A DNA stretch of 64,000 nucleotides. Source: Marthasterias glacialis (Eukaryota; Echinodermata; Asteroidea; Forcipulatida; Asteriidae). Positions 39,185 to 51,720 of this stretch are shown here, one piece after another. The translations under genes and the position numbers were made by a program. The notes under the pieces were generated by a model. That model was not told the DNA's origin and did no database searches. It saw only the letters and a program-made list of their open reading frames with translations. Position 1 is the stretch's first letter; each line of letters starts with the position of its first letter. The DNA lies in the NCBI GenBank assembly GCA_911728455.2, contig OU452219.1, forward strand, positions 22,813,219-22,877,218, written 5' to 3'.

Positions 39185-41043
39185 CTAACCCCCAAGGACT
39201 GACTCTTCATCAACATGGAGCTCTGACACCACTGTCTCATCTTCTTCATCTTGTCTTACATTTACTTCACCATTATCATCTTTATCATCATCCTCATCCT
39301 CATCATTACCTGAGGAGGAAGAGGACGGGGTAGAAGATGAGGAAGGGGAGCTACTAAACCATCTTGGAGTGACAGAATACTTCATTGCTGTCCATATAGT
39401 GTCTCCTGTTTTTTCCTGTAGGACTGGATCACAGATCACTCCTGTAGCCACATCTTTACCTGACAAGAACAACAGTATAAGTCAGGTCCAGAAATATTAC
39501 TCAAACATTTTCTGCAGTAAAGTAGTACTCTCTTGGATTCATTCTGGTTTGAACTCTAAATAAAGACAAATGCGATGCAATTTTGGCTCACAAGTTAACA
39601 GTAAAGGAATTTCTTACAATTTTTTTAAGAAAGACCCCATTTTGATGTCAAAATTTGCTCAACATACAAGCCGTAAAATAATGAACGATTTGATACGTCT
39701 CATCAAGTGTGATAAAGAGTTATTATAAGAACTACATGTTATAAATCTAAATTTGACTATTGATCTGTATACATACCAAGTGTAGTTGCCTGATTAACTA
39801 CTACTTCAGACTTGAGAACATCTTTAAAGAATGATGCAGTCAGGTCTTTCACTTCGTCTTCTCCAAAGACATTTCCAAGAAGATTCTTGACTGCATTAAT
39901 TGTCTCTCTATCTGATAGTATAATCTTTAACATTGACTTGATGATCATCTGAGTGTCTTCTTCATTCAATGCTGTGATTATGACCTGCTCAGACAAAAAA
40001 AAAGGAAAGGCAAATTGGCATAAAATACAGTCTTGCAAAAAATCTTGTGGAAGAAACTGTTTCAAGAATTGTGACGATGTGCAAACGATCAGGATTTTGA
40101 ATTTGAATGTAAACAGGATGACTCCACTAAGGTAAATATTCACCTGTTTGATAGTTGCTGTCAGCTGAGCTTTGGTTTTAGGATCCTGCAATACTCCCAT
40201 GACTAATGCATTCATAGCCTGTCTAGTTTCACTTCGCTGTAACACCATCGTGACAAACTGACTAGCTAACTGATGCATTGGTTGATCATTAAGTAAAGCA
40301 TTCAATAAACCTTTAGCAAACTCTTCCGCTTTATCAGCAACCAGACGGTCATCCAAAGAGCGAGAAGCAACCTGGGACACTTCATCTGCTACATTCTCTC
40401 TGATGGCTTCACGGAAAATGTAAACACTTATTCCTGTAAGAATAATATAAGAGAGTTGGGCACAATTTTATTGATGCTAGAAATTGCTACTGCATCTGTC
40501 AAAATGAAACATTGGAAAAGACAAACACTTTACAAACTGAACATACCAAACACACACAAATTGAAATTGAATCTTACCTAAACTGACAAGGACAGCAAAG
40601 CCGATGCGGACAGTGGAATAACCATGGTAACGAAGTGAATCTTCTAATCTCTGAAGATTAACTAACACCGTGTCATGATGATGAAGAGGTGGATATTTCT
40701 TGCTGTCATCATTATAAAATCTCTTGAGGATTGTTTTATAATCATTCCTTGTGAAAATATTGTGATTGGAAAGGACCAATGAGTCAAAAGTTGATTCGGA
40801 CCGTGAACTACGACAAATTGTTGATGAAAATGCATGGTTTTTGAAGTGAAGTGAACACTGAGGTTTTATTGGTGAATATAAATGTAGTTTCTTGGTTATG
40901 TTGGAGGATATTTCTGACTTCCAACAGTATGGCCTGTTATGAAGTGTTTGTCTACATTGACAGACACTGTAGTGGTACAACACGGGTGAACATTCGTGTT
41001 TGATGAAGTAACGAGAGGAAATCCTTGAGACAGAGGAAGACAT
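39185..41043 (-). CDS. Unknown four-exon gene, copy 1: predicted mitochondrial single-pass membrane protein, 412 aa
   Basis: Minus-strand exons are 40578-41043, 40144-40433, 39777-39984 and 39185-39459, totalling 1239 nt with matching phases and GT-AG introns. The N-terminus (MSSSVSRISSRYFIKH) is Ser/Arg-rich without acidic residues at the start, as in mitochondrial presequences. One membrane segment spans the exon 1-2 junction (VRIGFAVLVSLG then GISVYIF). Then come amphipathic helices with internal similarity (KAEEFAKGLLNALL, TRQAMNALVMGVLQDPKTKA, TINAVKNLLGNVFGEDEVKD). The C-terminus has a conserved-looking TIWTAMKYSVTPRWF followed by a Ser- and Asp/Glu-rich tail. I do not recognise the family. 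Convergent with the PARP gene. Confidence 0.88.
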
Positions 41044-41154
41044 GGCTGGCTCCTTGTTTCTGAAAGTAACATAAAAAATGCATTATATTCTTAAAAGATC
41101 TCAAAACGTATCATTGCACATAATAATCTTGAAAATTATCAATAATATAAGAAC

Positions 41155-41312
41155 CAGTCCAGTTGGTAAGACATCTGCTCTAGAATGGTGGTGGTCGTGG
41201 GTTCGAATCCCACTCGAGGCATATGCCTGCAAAGTTTTTTTCCGCAGGACTTGGGGGTAATTACTGAGTACACAGTGCTTAACAGGCATTGGTGTATGGG
41301 CAAAAACACAAA
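41155..41312 (+). mobile_element. tRNA-derived SINE upstream of the copy 1 gene
   Basis: The B box GGGTTCGAATCCC (41199-41211) is perfect. The head AGTTGGTAAGACATCTGCTC and body TACTGAGTACACAGTGCTTA match the SINEs at 14094 and 17368. It lies about 110 bases upstream of the start codon of the minus-strand gene. Confidence 0.85.
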
Positions 41313-41404
41313 TAATAAAAACCAAAATGATTGTGCCCACTTTCGAAAAACTCTTTGTCATAAGCCATTTCACAGATACCGTCAAGTTGAAATTTGTGAC
41401 TGAG

Positions 41405-41518
41405 TTTGGCGATCACACGTGACCTCTCAGGGGGCAATTCAATTCAGTGTTTTCCCTCTGGCTCTAAGAGGTCACATGTGATTTTGCCAAATTCATTCAT
41501 AAATTTCAAGATGGCGGT
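41405..41518. promoter_or_regulatory. Candidate promoter: inverted E-box repeat and GATGGCGG motif, copy 1
   Basis: TTTGGCGATCACACGTGACC (41405-41424) is mirrored by GGTCACATGTGATTTTGCCAAA (41470-41491). The two arms carry CACGTG and CACATG E-boxes. CAAGATGGCGGT at 41507-41518 resembles the YY1 core-promoter element common in genes for mitochondrial proteins. These lie 360-475 bases upstream of the ATG, so an untranslated first exon is possible. Confidence 0.5.
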
Positions 41519-42498
41519 ATCTGCGCAATGGAGTATGATAGGCACAAGATTGCTCACCCACGATACTCCATACATACCAACAAGAAAGACAGATGTCTAA
41601 CCTTGACTTGGACTTAACCATCATCCTGCCCACTTCGATCTTGGCAAATGGTCGCAATTATCATACAGTATACAAAACAACAACATTATTGTATTTACCT
41701 AAACTACAACTACGATTACACAATACACTACAAGTACAAACAAACAGAACAATGCCAAACCGATTAATAACTTAATGTCACAATAAAGTAAACATTGCAA
41801 AAACATACTAAAACATACTACTACCGACTCGATTACAGCAAGTGCAAGTACAGACAAAGAGTGATTTTCCAGCTAGCCAACCTTGCCATGTATGTCGAAA
41901 TATTGCATCAATATTCTTGATGGCACACACACAAAACTGAAACTTCTGCCTAGTCAAACTTCGGACTGTGTGTAGAGTTATGACTATGAGAGCAGACGAC
42001 AGTTTACAGCGCCCTCTTATGACAGAAAACACGACATAGTACATAGACTCGCCATCCGTCTTTCTCCAGCAGGATAAACACGGACGTCACACTTTGCGCG
42101 CCGAGGCGGCTGTGAACAATTGTATTTCCATTATTATTGAAGTAACCTGAACTTGAAAGAAAAGGGGGAAAATTATTGCCTTGTCTAAAAATAACACGCA
42201 TTTAATGTTTTATGTGTTTTTATAGATAACGTAAACTTGAATGAAAACTAAACTCGTGTTGTAAACAATCACGGGCAGAAAGGAGTTGCATGCAACGCCC
42301 TTGATTTTTTTCTTCTAAAAGGAGACCAAAAGCAGGGAGGGAAAAACACGAGATCAAACTTCGCTTCAAAAGATAATCCGGAAATGCTGAAAAATACACC
42401 AAGGACTACCATAACTCTCAAGACTTTCCGCACACTCCACAGGCCAGAGTTTGGGAGGGGTCCTGGAGGTTCAGATTGCATAAAAGAGCATCTTCACA

Positions 42499-42570
42499 TT
42501 TTTTTTTTTTATTTTTTTTTTTTTTTTTTTTTTATTTGTTTGTTTTTTTTTTTTTTTTTTTTTTGGGGGT
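42499..42570. repeat. Poly-T tract, copy 1
   Basis: Long T runs interrupted by A and G, then a G run. The tract differs from its counterpart at 50190-50265, which has (TTTA)n units. Confidence 0.9.
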
Positions 42571-43631
42571 GGGGGGACCTCAGAGAACGGGGTCCTGGAG
42601 CCCATGTCGCGGTCAGCTTCACGATCTCGCATGCTTCCTTTTTTCTGCTGAGAATGACATTTAAAAAAGCAAGAAGAAAGGGTGGGATAAAGAGGGGTAC
42701 ACAAAATTCATGAAAAAATCACAAAACACTGAAATACTTTTTCTCAAAAGATAATCCAGAAATGCTCGGAATGCAAGAGAAGGCAGTGTCATGTTTTTCC
42801 CCAGGGTCCATCCCGGGAGCGGGCCCCTGCAACAGGTTCGCACTGCGCATCATGAGTGTCCGCCCCCTTTATCATACCCTGAACCCTCCTTGTCAACAAT
42901 AAAAAATGATACTGGTAGGCAAGTTACTTCACAAAAAATTTCAAGTCAACTGCCCCACTTTTCAATACGGTACAGCGCCACTGGTTTTAGCAATTCAAAA
43001 TGAAAGGGACTGTATGCAAATGCCGTTTAGCCTATAATAACTTTTTAAGATCTCCATTGTTCGAAAGTCAACGCAAAACAAATTAAGTTACTACCACGAC
43101 AAATAACTAATGTATATAATGCGGGCCAAACCTTAGGATGCGACGTTTTTAAAAGTGGGGAAAGTCATAATATATAAATGACTTCCATTTACCTTGTATC
43201 ATGTATTAGGAAGATATTTGTATATCTTGGAGAAAGTGTGTTTTCAAAAGGGGGGACGGTCCCCTCCCCATGCACCCTTTGGTTCTGCCGCACTTTCACA
43301 AGAAACGATAAGTGAACACAATAATGATGAAGGTAGTGAAGGGAAGGGGGTGTCAGGCTGCTGGGAGTAGAAAATACTTCATGGAAACCATACTTTGGCC
43401 ATCGGTTCGAAACACGGCTTTAGCTTGGGCTCCGGCTTATGAGCCCCGTCAGTTTTTAGGTATTCAAATAACTAGGCCTACTGTTATTATTTTTTTAATA
43501 TTTATTTTGTGTTCATTTACTATTCTTATTTTTTATTTATTTATTTTTTTGAAAACGTACGCTTTCGATTCGGGGCCTGAGCTGGCGCCCAAACCAAACG
43601 TAGTGGTTGAGAAAAAGCAGGGCACTTCATA

Positions 43632-43760
43632 GACCGTGTCCGAATGAATGGCTTCGGCAGTGGCTACGGCTGGAACGCCGAGGATTCCTATTCTTCAACG
43701 TTGTGGTTGCAGCCAGCGGCCATAGCCGTAGCCGAAGTCGCTTGATTCGGACATGGCCTT
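43632..43760. mobile_element. Hairpin MITE with CCGTGTCCGAAT ends, copy 1
   Basis: GACCGTGTCCGAATGAATGG at the left and its imperfect inverse at the right (ATTCGGACATGGCC) continue inward through GGCTACGGCTGG / CCAGCGGCCATAGCC. A diverged relative lies at 60367-60413. Duplicated at 51322-51450. Confidence 0.75.
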
Positions 43761-44030
43761 AGTCTTATTTGGAAAAGATCCCTCCGCCTGTTTGATAGGA
43801 GTTCAGGTGAGGAGTTTCTTCGCTATCAAATTTGATATTTCTACATGAAAGGAATTTTAAATCAATATAAAAAATATCCTACTAAAAACTAAACATTTTT
43901 GGATAATACAAAAATACATACATTTTTTTAAATCGCAAAAATGAGGAACTTAATGATGCACGGTGTATGTTTAATTTATGACAGCCGAAATGCGGTTACT
44001 TAAAATGGCGTTATCACACGTGGTGAAATT

Positions 44031-44300
44031 TTTGGTCCTCCAAATCGATGATTTTTAGCCCACTATCACGCATAATATATCAAATTTGCCATTAGAATCG
44101 CCATTTTGAATGTGATACTCAACGACTGTTTTCTTATGTGTATAAATGCTGCGAGGATTGCGTGTTCGCTGAGGCCCTGACTTTCATATTGTTTTCCACG
44201 CAGTCAACGCAGGATACCAGGCTGTGTGTAGCGCCAATGTTCACTGATGCCCTGACATTCATATTGATTTGCGTAGTCAATGCAGGATACCAGCTGTGTA
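44031..44300. mobile_element. Foldback-type repeat, partial, copy 1
   Basis: Contains AATCGATGATTTTTAGCCCA, CTCAACGACTGTTTTCTTAT and CAGTCAACGCAGGATACC, shared with 52402-52675, 58355-58570 and 60520-60900. The outer part of the element is missing here because the 681-bp deletion removed it. Confidence 0.75.
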
Positions 44301-45098
44301 GCATATGAAAACGTTTTGGTGCTTTTTGGCCACCAACTGTAAGCGTGAAATGTACTATCTTCAGCACAGGAGGCGCATGCACGGACTATACCATTATTTA
44401 TGCAGGGTGCTGCATGTTATAGGCATAGTGCGTACGCCACAAGAAAGTATAAAAACATACGTGACAAGCGGGAATCATTACAGTTAGGAATCATTACGGA
44501 AAAGAATGTGTCCTTCTGCCTCGATGGAAATCCCATAAAACATGATAGGTGATGTAAGTTGCTTTCAAACACAGTCTTGTTTATCACATGAACCATTTTC
44601 TCATCACAAATTATTAACTTATCAAATTATTGTTTATGATTTTCATCTAAAATACAACAAATTTAAAGACTGCCAGATTGTCTGAATACAGTTGTCTCAT
44701 ATAAAAACAGTGAAGCTGTTTTATTTGTGTAACAATCAACAATGGACATTTGAAATGCAAGTTAATTAAATTTCATATGAACAATCCTTAAATTACAACA
44801 ACCATTGCTATTCGTAAATGCCATACTGTGTCACAAAACTTGAGATACACTGAACTTGTCTGATAAAAAATTTGGGGACTTTTGTTTAAAAATCCCTCAC
44901 AGTACAATAATATATCAGTTTTGTTTCCTGTACCCTTCACAAACGTTAACACAAACATAAAACATAAAACCCCTTTGCAGACACGATGGTTTCAATTCTT
45001 TGGAAAAAGTCTTCAACACCCTTCTCCTGTAGTAATATGTCAATGTTGCCTTTTTTACATAATGTAAAGTCTCCGTTTGAATTACTGATACGATACCA

Positions 45099-45218
45099 CT
45101 AGCCGAACTCAAGGAAGTTTTCAAAGTTTTGAGGTTGATATATAACAAGCTTTGATGAGCAGCTGATTTTCTTGCCAAGATGTCTGATTGCAGTGAATGT
45201 TTCTCCTTGAATGGGTAT
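45099..45218 (-). pseudogene. Truncated 3' end of the chromo-barrel-like gene, in copy 1
   Basis: Only the last 39 codons (IPIQGETFTAIRHLGKK onward) and stop of the gene at 53470-53927 are present. Upstream on the minus strand the frame runs into the left end of copy 2, so this is a duplication by-product without its motif-bearing part. Confidence 0.85.
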
Positions 45219-46830
45219 TTTGGTACAAGCTGCGAGTAGCCTGTATGGTCTCTAATTGCGATTGTACGTAAACTCAGTTGATTTTAATAGATTTTCATGG
45301 CAAGAAGATTGTACTTAATTTCAGTACAAAGTGCAGAATTGCTTATTTTGAGCAGTTTAGGGATTTTTCATCTGAAGCCTTGCCTTAAATGTTAACTCAT
45401 TTTATTATAAAAGTAAGAGGTAGTTTAATAAAATAAAGGATTCAAAACTTGTTTATGTTGAGTGTTAAGTGAGTAAATAATTGTTTGTTATAGTTAAGTT
45501 AAACATAACTGTACAGTCCATTTAAACATGAATATCTTTCTGATATATACATAGAAATTTTTCATATCAAAAAGTCCTGATATACAAAACAAATTACACA
45601 AAATGAAATTTCAAACTCACCCTTACGTGGCTTAGAATTTGTCCTAAGTCAGCCTTCAAGAAATTTATAACTATAACTTATGAGTATATTGATTTTGCTG
45701 TTTAAATCTGTTGTGGTAAAAGATTTTGGTTGAGACAAAAAGTCGCGGCTGTACAACTGTGACAAATAATACATTTTACTCAGTACAACAATTTGATTGA
45801 CTCAGGTACTGCTCACATACATGACAAAAAACACAAAGTGTAAGTTTGAGTATAACATTAATACAAACTTTAAAACTGAAGTCTAAATCAGGGTTCGCCT
45901 ACATTTTTCAGTGGCTAGCGGGACCAGTTATTTTGTTGCTTCACTATTCCTCAAGCTTCTTCATTGATCCATATCTTAGGTTTTCTTTCTACGTTGTCGT
46001 TTGTACAAGACTTGAACTCAAACCATATGAGTAACGTGAAGGCAGTGGTTTACAAATGTACAGGCAGCATTGGGAAACAATGAGGTAGACAGCTAAACTT
46101 CTTGCACAGACTTTTGACTGGTCCTCAAAAGTTTTAAGTGACATTAAGCCAGCTGCTAATTTGAAATAACATAAACTATATCATTCAATGATAGACATCT
46201 ATTATGGATTGTACAATGCGTCATACATAAAATTTTATAAAGTCATGTAGAAATTTTGTTAAAAACTATTTGAGTTGTTGACTGGGTTGGTCAATTTCTC
46301 TACATTGCATTGTGATACATTTCAGATTACTAATACACTAAACCTTTCATTAAAACTTAAGAAATGTTGGAAGAAAGAATTCCACATGCTTTCAAAAGTG
46401 TATGATTGACACATAACCTGTCCCAATATGAAGCTATGAACACAAGCACAAATCGTTGTGTACCCCAAAGATGGATGCAACAAAAGTGTTACCAGAAAAA
46501 AGGGCCTAAACAATTATGTGAACAATTGTGTCTCAAGAAAACTGAGCATGAAAGTTTGATCCATCTGCCATTCGTAAGTCGTTATATGCAGGTTAAATTC
46601 TGCATGGGAATGGGAAAACATGTCTTTGGGGTAGTTCTAGCAACAAAATTGCAACAGTAGGCCCTAAAGCCGTAATTATTTATTTAATTGCTTATGACCT
46701 GTTACTGGGACAAAAGTACTTTGTGTGCCTGGAAGAAGCCAGGCACACAAGAAATTATACCTTAAAATCATTGTTCCTCTACAATATAGCTTGACAGCAT
46801 TATAGCTTGGTGGCATTACATATTACATGG

Positions 46831-46836
46831 TTTATT
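46831..46836 (-). terminator. Poly(A) signal of the copy 2 gene
   Basis: AATAAA on the minus strand, same spacing from the stop as in copy 1. Confidence 0.6.
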
Positions 46837-46875
46837 GTCAATGTAGGTCTACATGTATTTACATCACATCACAGA

Positions 46876-48734
46876 CTAACCCCCAAGGACTGACTCTTCA
46901 TCAACATGGAGCTCTGACACCACTGTCTCATCTTCTTCATCTTGTCTTACATTTACTTCACCATTATCATCTTTATCATCATCCTCATCCTCATCATTAC
47001 CTGAGGAGGAAGAGGACGGGGTAGAAGATGAGGAAGGGGAGCTACTAAACCATCTTGGAGTGACAGAATACTTCATTGCTGTCCATATAGTGTCTCCTGT
47101 TTTTTCCTGTAGGACTGGATCACAGATCACTCCTGTAGCCACATCTTTACCTGACAAGAACAACAGTATAAGTCAGGTCCAGAAATATTACTCAAACATT
47201 TTCTGCAGTAAAGTAGTACTCTCTTGGATTCATTCTGGTTTGAACTCTAAATAAAGACAAATGCGATGCAATTTTGGCTCACAAGTTAACAGTAAAGGAA
47301 TTTCTTACAATTTTTTTAAGAAAGACCCCATTTTGATGTCAAAATTTGCTCAACATACAAGCCGTAAAATAATGAACGATTTGATACGTCTCATCAAGTG
47401 TGATAAAGAGTTATTATAAGAACTACATGTTATAAATCTAAATTTGACTATTGATCTGTATACATACCAAGTGTAGTTGCCTGATTAACTACTACTTCAG
47501 ACTTGAGAACATCTTTAAAGAATGATGCAGTCAGGTCTTTCACTTCGTCTTCTCCAAAGACATTTCCAAGAAGATTCTTGACTGCATTAATTGTCTCTCT
47601 ATCTGATAGTATAATCTTTAACATTGACTTGATGATCATCTGAGTGTCTTCTTCATTCAATGCTGTGATTATGACCTGCTCAGACAAAAAAAAAGGAAAG
47701 GCAAATTGGCATAAAATACAGTCTTGCAAAAAATCTTGTGGAAGAAACTGTTTCAAGAATTGTGACGATGTGCAAACGATCAGGATTTTGAATTTGAATG
47801 TAAACAGGATGACTCCACTAAGGTAAATATTCACCTGTTTGATAGTTGCTGTCAGCTGAGCTTTGGTTTTAGGATCCTGCAATACTCCCATGACTAATGC
47901 ATTCATAGCCTGTCTAGTTTCACTTCGCTGTAACACCATCGTGACAAACTGACTAGCTAACTGATGCATTGGTTGATCATTAAGTAAAGCATTCAATAAA
48001 CCTTTAGCAAACTCTTCCGCTTTATCAGCAACCAGACGGTCATCCAAAGAGCGAGAAGCAACCTGGGACACTTCATCTGCTACATTCTCTCTGATGGCTT
48101 CACGGAAAATGTAAACACTTATTCCTGTAAGAATAATATAAGAGAGTTGGGCACAATTTTATTGATGCTAGAAATTGCTACTGCATCTGTCAAAATGAAA
48201 CATTGGAAAAGACAAACACTTTACAAACTGAACATACCAAACACACACAAATTGAAATTGAATCTTACCTAAACTGACAAGGACAGCAAAGCCGATGCGG
48301 ACAGTGGAATAACCATGGTAACGAAGTGAATCTTCTAATCTCTGAAGATTAACTAACACCGTGTCATGATGATGAAGAGGTGGATATTTCTTGCTGTCAT
48401 CATTATAAAATCTCTTGAGGATTGTTTTATAATCATTCCTTGTGAAAATATTGTGATTGGAAAGGACCAATGAGTCAAAAGTTGATTCGGACCGTGAACT
48501 ACGACAAATTGTTGATGAAAATGCATGGTTTTTGAAGTGAAGTGAACACTGAGGTTTTATTGGTGAATATAAATGTAGTTTCTTGGTTATGTTGGAGGAT
48601 ATTTCTGACTTCCAACAGTATGGCCTGTTATGAAGTGTTTGTCTACATTGACAGACACTGTAGTGGTACAACACGGGTGAACATTCGTGTTTGATGAAGT
48701 AACGAGAGGAAATCCTTGAGACAGAGGAAGACAT
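46876..48734 (-). CDS. Unknown four-exon gene, copy 2: identical predicted mitochondrial membrane protein, 412 aa
   Basis: Exons are 48269-48734, 47835-48124, 47468-47675 and 46876-47150, exactly 7691 bp from copy 1. The predicted protein and intron reading frames are identical to copy 1, so both copies appear intact. The upstream region (SINE, inverted E-box pair, GATGGCGG motif) is duplicated too, so both would be expected to be expressed alike if both exist in the genome. Confidence 0.88.
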
Positions 48735-48845
48735 GGCTGGCTCCTTGTTTCTGAAAGTAACATAAAAAATGCATTATATTCTTAAAAGATCTCAAAACGT
48801 ATCATTGCACATAATAATCTTGAAAATTATCAATAATATAAGAAC

Positions 48846-49003
48846 CAGTCCAGTTGGTAAGACATCTGCTCTAGAATGGTGGTGGTCGTGGGTTCGAATC
48901 CCACTCGAGGCATATGCCTGCAAAGTTTTTTTCCGCAGGACTTGGGGGTAATTACTGAGTACACAGTGCTTAACAGGCATTGGTGTATGGGCAAAAACAC
49001 AAA
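48846..49003 (+). mobile_element. tRNA-derived SINE upstream of the copy 2 gene
   Basis: Duplicate of 41155-41312; it was present before the duplication. Confidence 0.85.
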
Positions 49004-49095
49004 TAATAAAAACCAAAATGATTGTGCCCACTTTCGAAAAACTCTTTGTCATAAGCCATTTCACAGATACCGTCAAGTTGAAATTTGTGACTGAG

Positions 49096-49209
49096 TTTGG
49101 CGATCACACGTGACCTCTCAGGGGGCAATTCAATTCAGTGTTTTCCCTCTGGCTCTAAGAGGTCACATGTGATTTTGCCAAATTCATTCATAAATTTCAA
49201 GATGGCGGT
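49096..49209. promoter_or_regulatory. Candidate promoter, copy 2
   Basis: Identical duplicate of the inverted E-box repeat and GATGGCGG motif at 41405-41518. Confidence 0.5.
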
Positions 49210-50189
49210 ATCTGCGCAATGGAGTATGATAGGCACAAGATTGCTCACCCACGATACTCCATACATACCAACAAGAAAGACAGATGTCTAACCTTGACTT
49301 GGACTTAACCATCATCCTGCCCACTTCGATCTTGGCAAATGGTCGCAATTATCATACAGTATACAAAACAACAACATTATTGTATTTACCTAAACTACAA
49401 CTACGATTACACAATACACTACAAGTACAAACAAACAGAACAATGCCAAACCGATTAATAACTTAATGTCACAATAAAGTAAACATTGCAAAAACATACT
49501 AAAACATACTACTACCGACTCGATTACAGCAAGTGCAAGTACAGACAAAGAGTGATTTTCCAGCTAGCCAACCTTGCCATGTATGTCGAAATATTGCATC
49601 AATATTCTTGATGGCACACACACAAAACTGAAACTTCTGCCTAGTCAAACTTCGGACTGTGTGTAGAGTTATGACTATGAGAGCAGACGACAGTTTACAG
49701 CGCCCTCTTATGACAGAAAACACGACATAGTACATAGACTCGCCATCCGTCTTTCTCCAGCAGGATAAACACGGACGTCACACTTTGCGCGCCGAGGCGG
49801 CTGTGAACAATTGTATTTCCATTATTATTGAAGTAACCTGAACTTGAAAGAAAAGGGGGAAAATTATTGCCTTGTCTAAAAATAACACGCATTTAATGTT
49901 TTATGTGTTTTTATAGATAACGTAAACTTGAATGAAAACTAAACTCGTGTTGTAAACAATCACGGGCAGAAAGGAGTTGCATGCAACGCCCTTGATTTTT
50001 TTCTTCTAAAAGGAGACCAAAAGCAGGGAGGGAAAAACACGAGATCAAACTTCGCTTCAAAAGATAATCCGGAAATGCTGAAAAATACACCAAGGACTAC
50101 CATAACTCTCAAGACTTTCCGCACACTCCACAGGCCAGAGTTTGGGAGGGGTCCTGGAGGTTCAGATTGCATAAAAGAGCATCTTCACA

Positions 50190-50265
50190 TTTTTTTTTTT
50201 TTATTTTTTTTTTTTTTATTTATTTATTTATTTATTTATTTATTTTTTTTTTTTTTTGGGGGGGG
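50190..50265. repeat. Poly-T with (TTTA)n, copy 2
   Basis: Counterpart of 42499-42570, with about seven TTTA units replacing part of the T run; total length differs by only one base. Confidence 0.9.
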
Positions 50266-51321
50266 GACCTCAGAGAACGGGGTCCTGGAGCCCATGTCGC
50301 GGTCAGCTTCACGATCTCGCATGCTTCCTTTTTTCTGCTGAGAATGACATTTAAAAAAGCAAGAAGAAAGGGTGGGATAAAGAGGGGTACACAAAATTCA
50401 TGAAAAAATCACAAAACACTGAAATACTTTTTCTCAAAAGATAATCCAGAAATGCTCGGAATGCAAGAGAAGGCAGTGTCATGTTTTTCCCCAGGGTCCA
50501 TCCCGGGAGCGGGCCCCTGCAACAGGTTCGCACTGCGCATCATGAGTGTCCGCCCCCTTTATCATACCCTGAACCCTCCTTGTCAACAATAAAAAATGAT
50601 ACTGGTAGGCAAGTTACTTCACAAAAAATTTCAAGTCAACTGCCCCACTTTTCAATACGGTACAGCGCCACTGGTTTTAGCAATTCAAAATGAAAGGGAC
50701 TGTATGCAAATGCCGTTTAGCCTATAATAACTTTTTAAGATCTCCATTGTTCGAAAGTCAACGCAAAACAAATTAAGTTACTACCACGACAAATAACTAA
50801 TGTATATAATGCGGGCCAAACCTTAGGATGCGACGTTTTTAAAAGTGGGGAAAGTCATAATATATAAATGACTTCCATTTACCTTGTATCATGTATTAGG
50901 AAGATATTTGTATATCTTGGAGAAAGTGTGTTTTCAAAAGGGGGGACGGTCCCCTCCCCATGCACCCTTTGGTTCTGCCGCACTTTCACAAGAAACGATA
51001 AGTGAACACAATAATGATGAAGGTAGTGAAGGGAAGGGGGTGTCAGGCTGCTGGGAGTAGAAAATACTTCATGGAAACCATACTTTGGCCATCGGTTCGA
51101 AACACGGCTTTAGCTTGGGCTCCGGCTTATGAGCCCCGTCAGTTTTTAGGTATTCAAATAACTAGGCCTACTGTTATTATTTTTTTAATATTTATTTTGT
51201 GTTCATTTACTATTCTTATTTTTTATTTATTTATTTTTTTGAAAACGTACGCTTTCGATTCGGGGCCTGAGCTGGCGCCCAAACCAAACGTAGTGGTTGA
51301 GAAAAAGCAGGGCACTTCATA

Positions 51322-51450
51322 GACCGTGTCCGAATGAATGGCTTCGGCAGTGGCTACGGCTGGAACGCCGAGGATTCCTATTCTTCAACGTTGTGGTTGC
51401 AGCCAGCGGCCATAGCCGTAGCCGAAGTCGCTTGATTCGGACATGGCCTT
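51322..51450. mobile_element. Hairpin MITE with CCGTGTCCGAAT ends, copy 2
   Basis: Segmental duplicate of 43632-43760, not an independent insertion. Confidence 0.75.
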
Positions 51451-51720
51451 AGTCTTATTTGGAAAAGATCCCTCCGCCTGTTTGATAGGAGTTCAGGTGA
51501 GGAGTTTCTTCGCTATCAAATTTGATATTTCTACATGAAAGGAATTTTAAATCAATATAAAAAATATCCTACTAAAAACTAAACATTTTTGGATAATACA
51601 AAAATACATACATTTTTTTAAATCGCAAAAATGAGGAACTTAATGATGCACGGTGTATGTTTAATTTATGACAGCCGAAATGCGGTTACTTAAAATGGCG
51701 TTATCACACGTGGTGAAATT

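Larger units (their letters stand above)
37526..45218. repeat. Tandem segmental duplication, copy 1 (about 7.7 kb)
   Basis: Every reading frame in this interval recurs unchanged 7690-7691 bp downstream. It begins at ATTTTGGTACAAGC (37526) and ends at AATGGGTAT (45218), where copy 2 starts. It contains one complete four-exon gene and the last 39 codons of another. Relative to copy 2 it lacks 681 bp between 44030 and 44031. Read alone, the interval shows no transposon ends. Confidence 0.95.

Noticed and set aside
39757-40380. Single 207-codon gene on the minus strand
   Set aside because: It reads through an intron; the exon 2 and exon 3 ends inside it have good splice sites and join in phase with exons 1 and 4.
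41155-41230. Functional tRNA gene with perfect B box
   Set aside because: The acceptor and anticodon stems do not pair, and the same head plus body recurs elsewhere as a SINE.
42384-42713. Phe-rich frame across the poly-T tract in both duplicates
   Set aside because: The length and sequence of the homopolymer differ between copies and no splice context exists.
43312-43632. 106-codon frame repeated in both duplicates
   Set aside because: Identity simply reflects the duplication; the frame contains a hydrophobic run encoded by AT-rich repeat and no recognisable domain.
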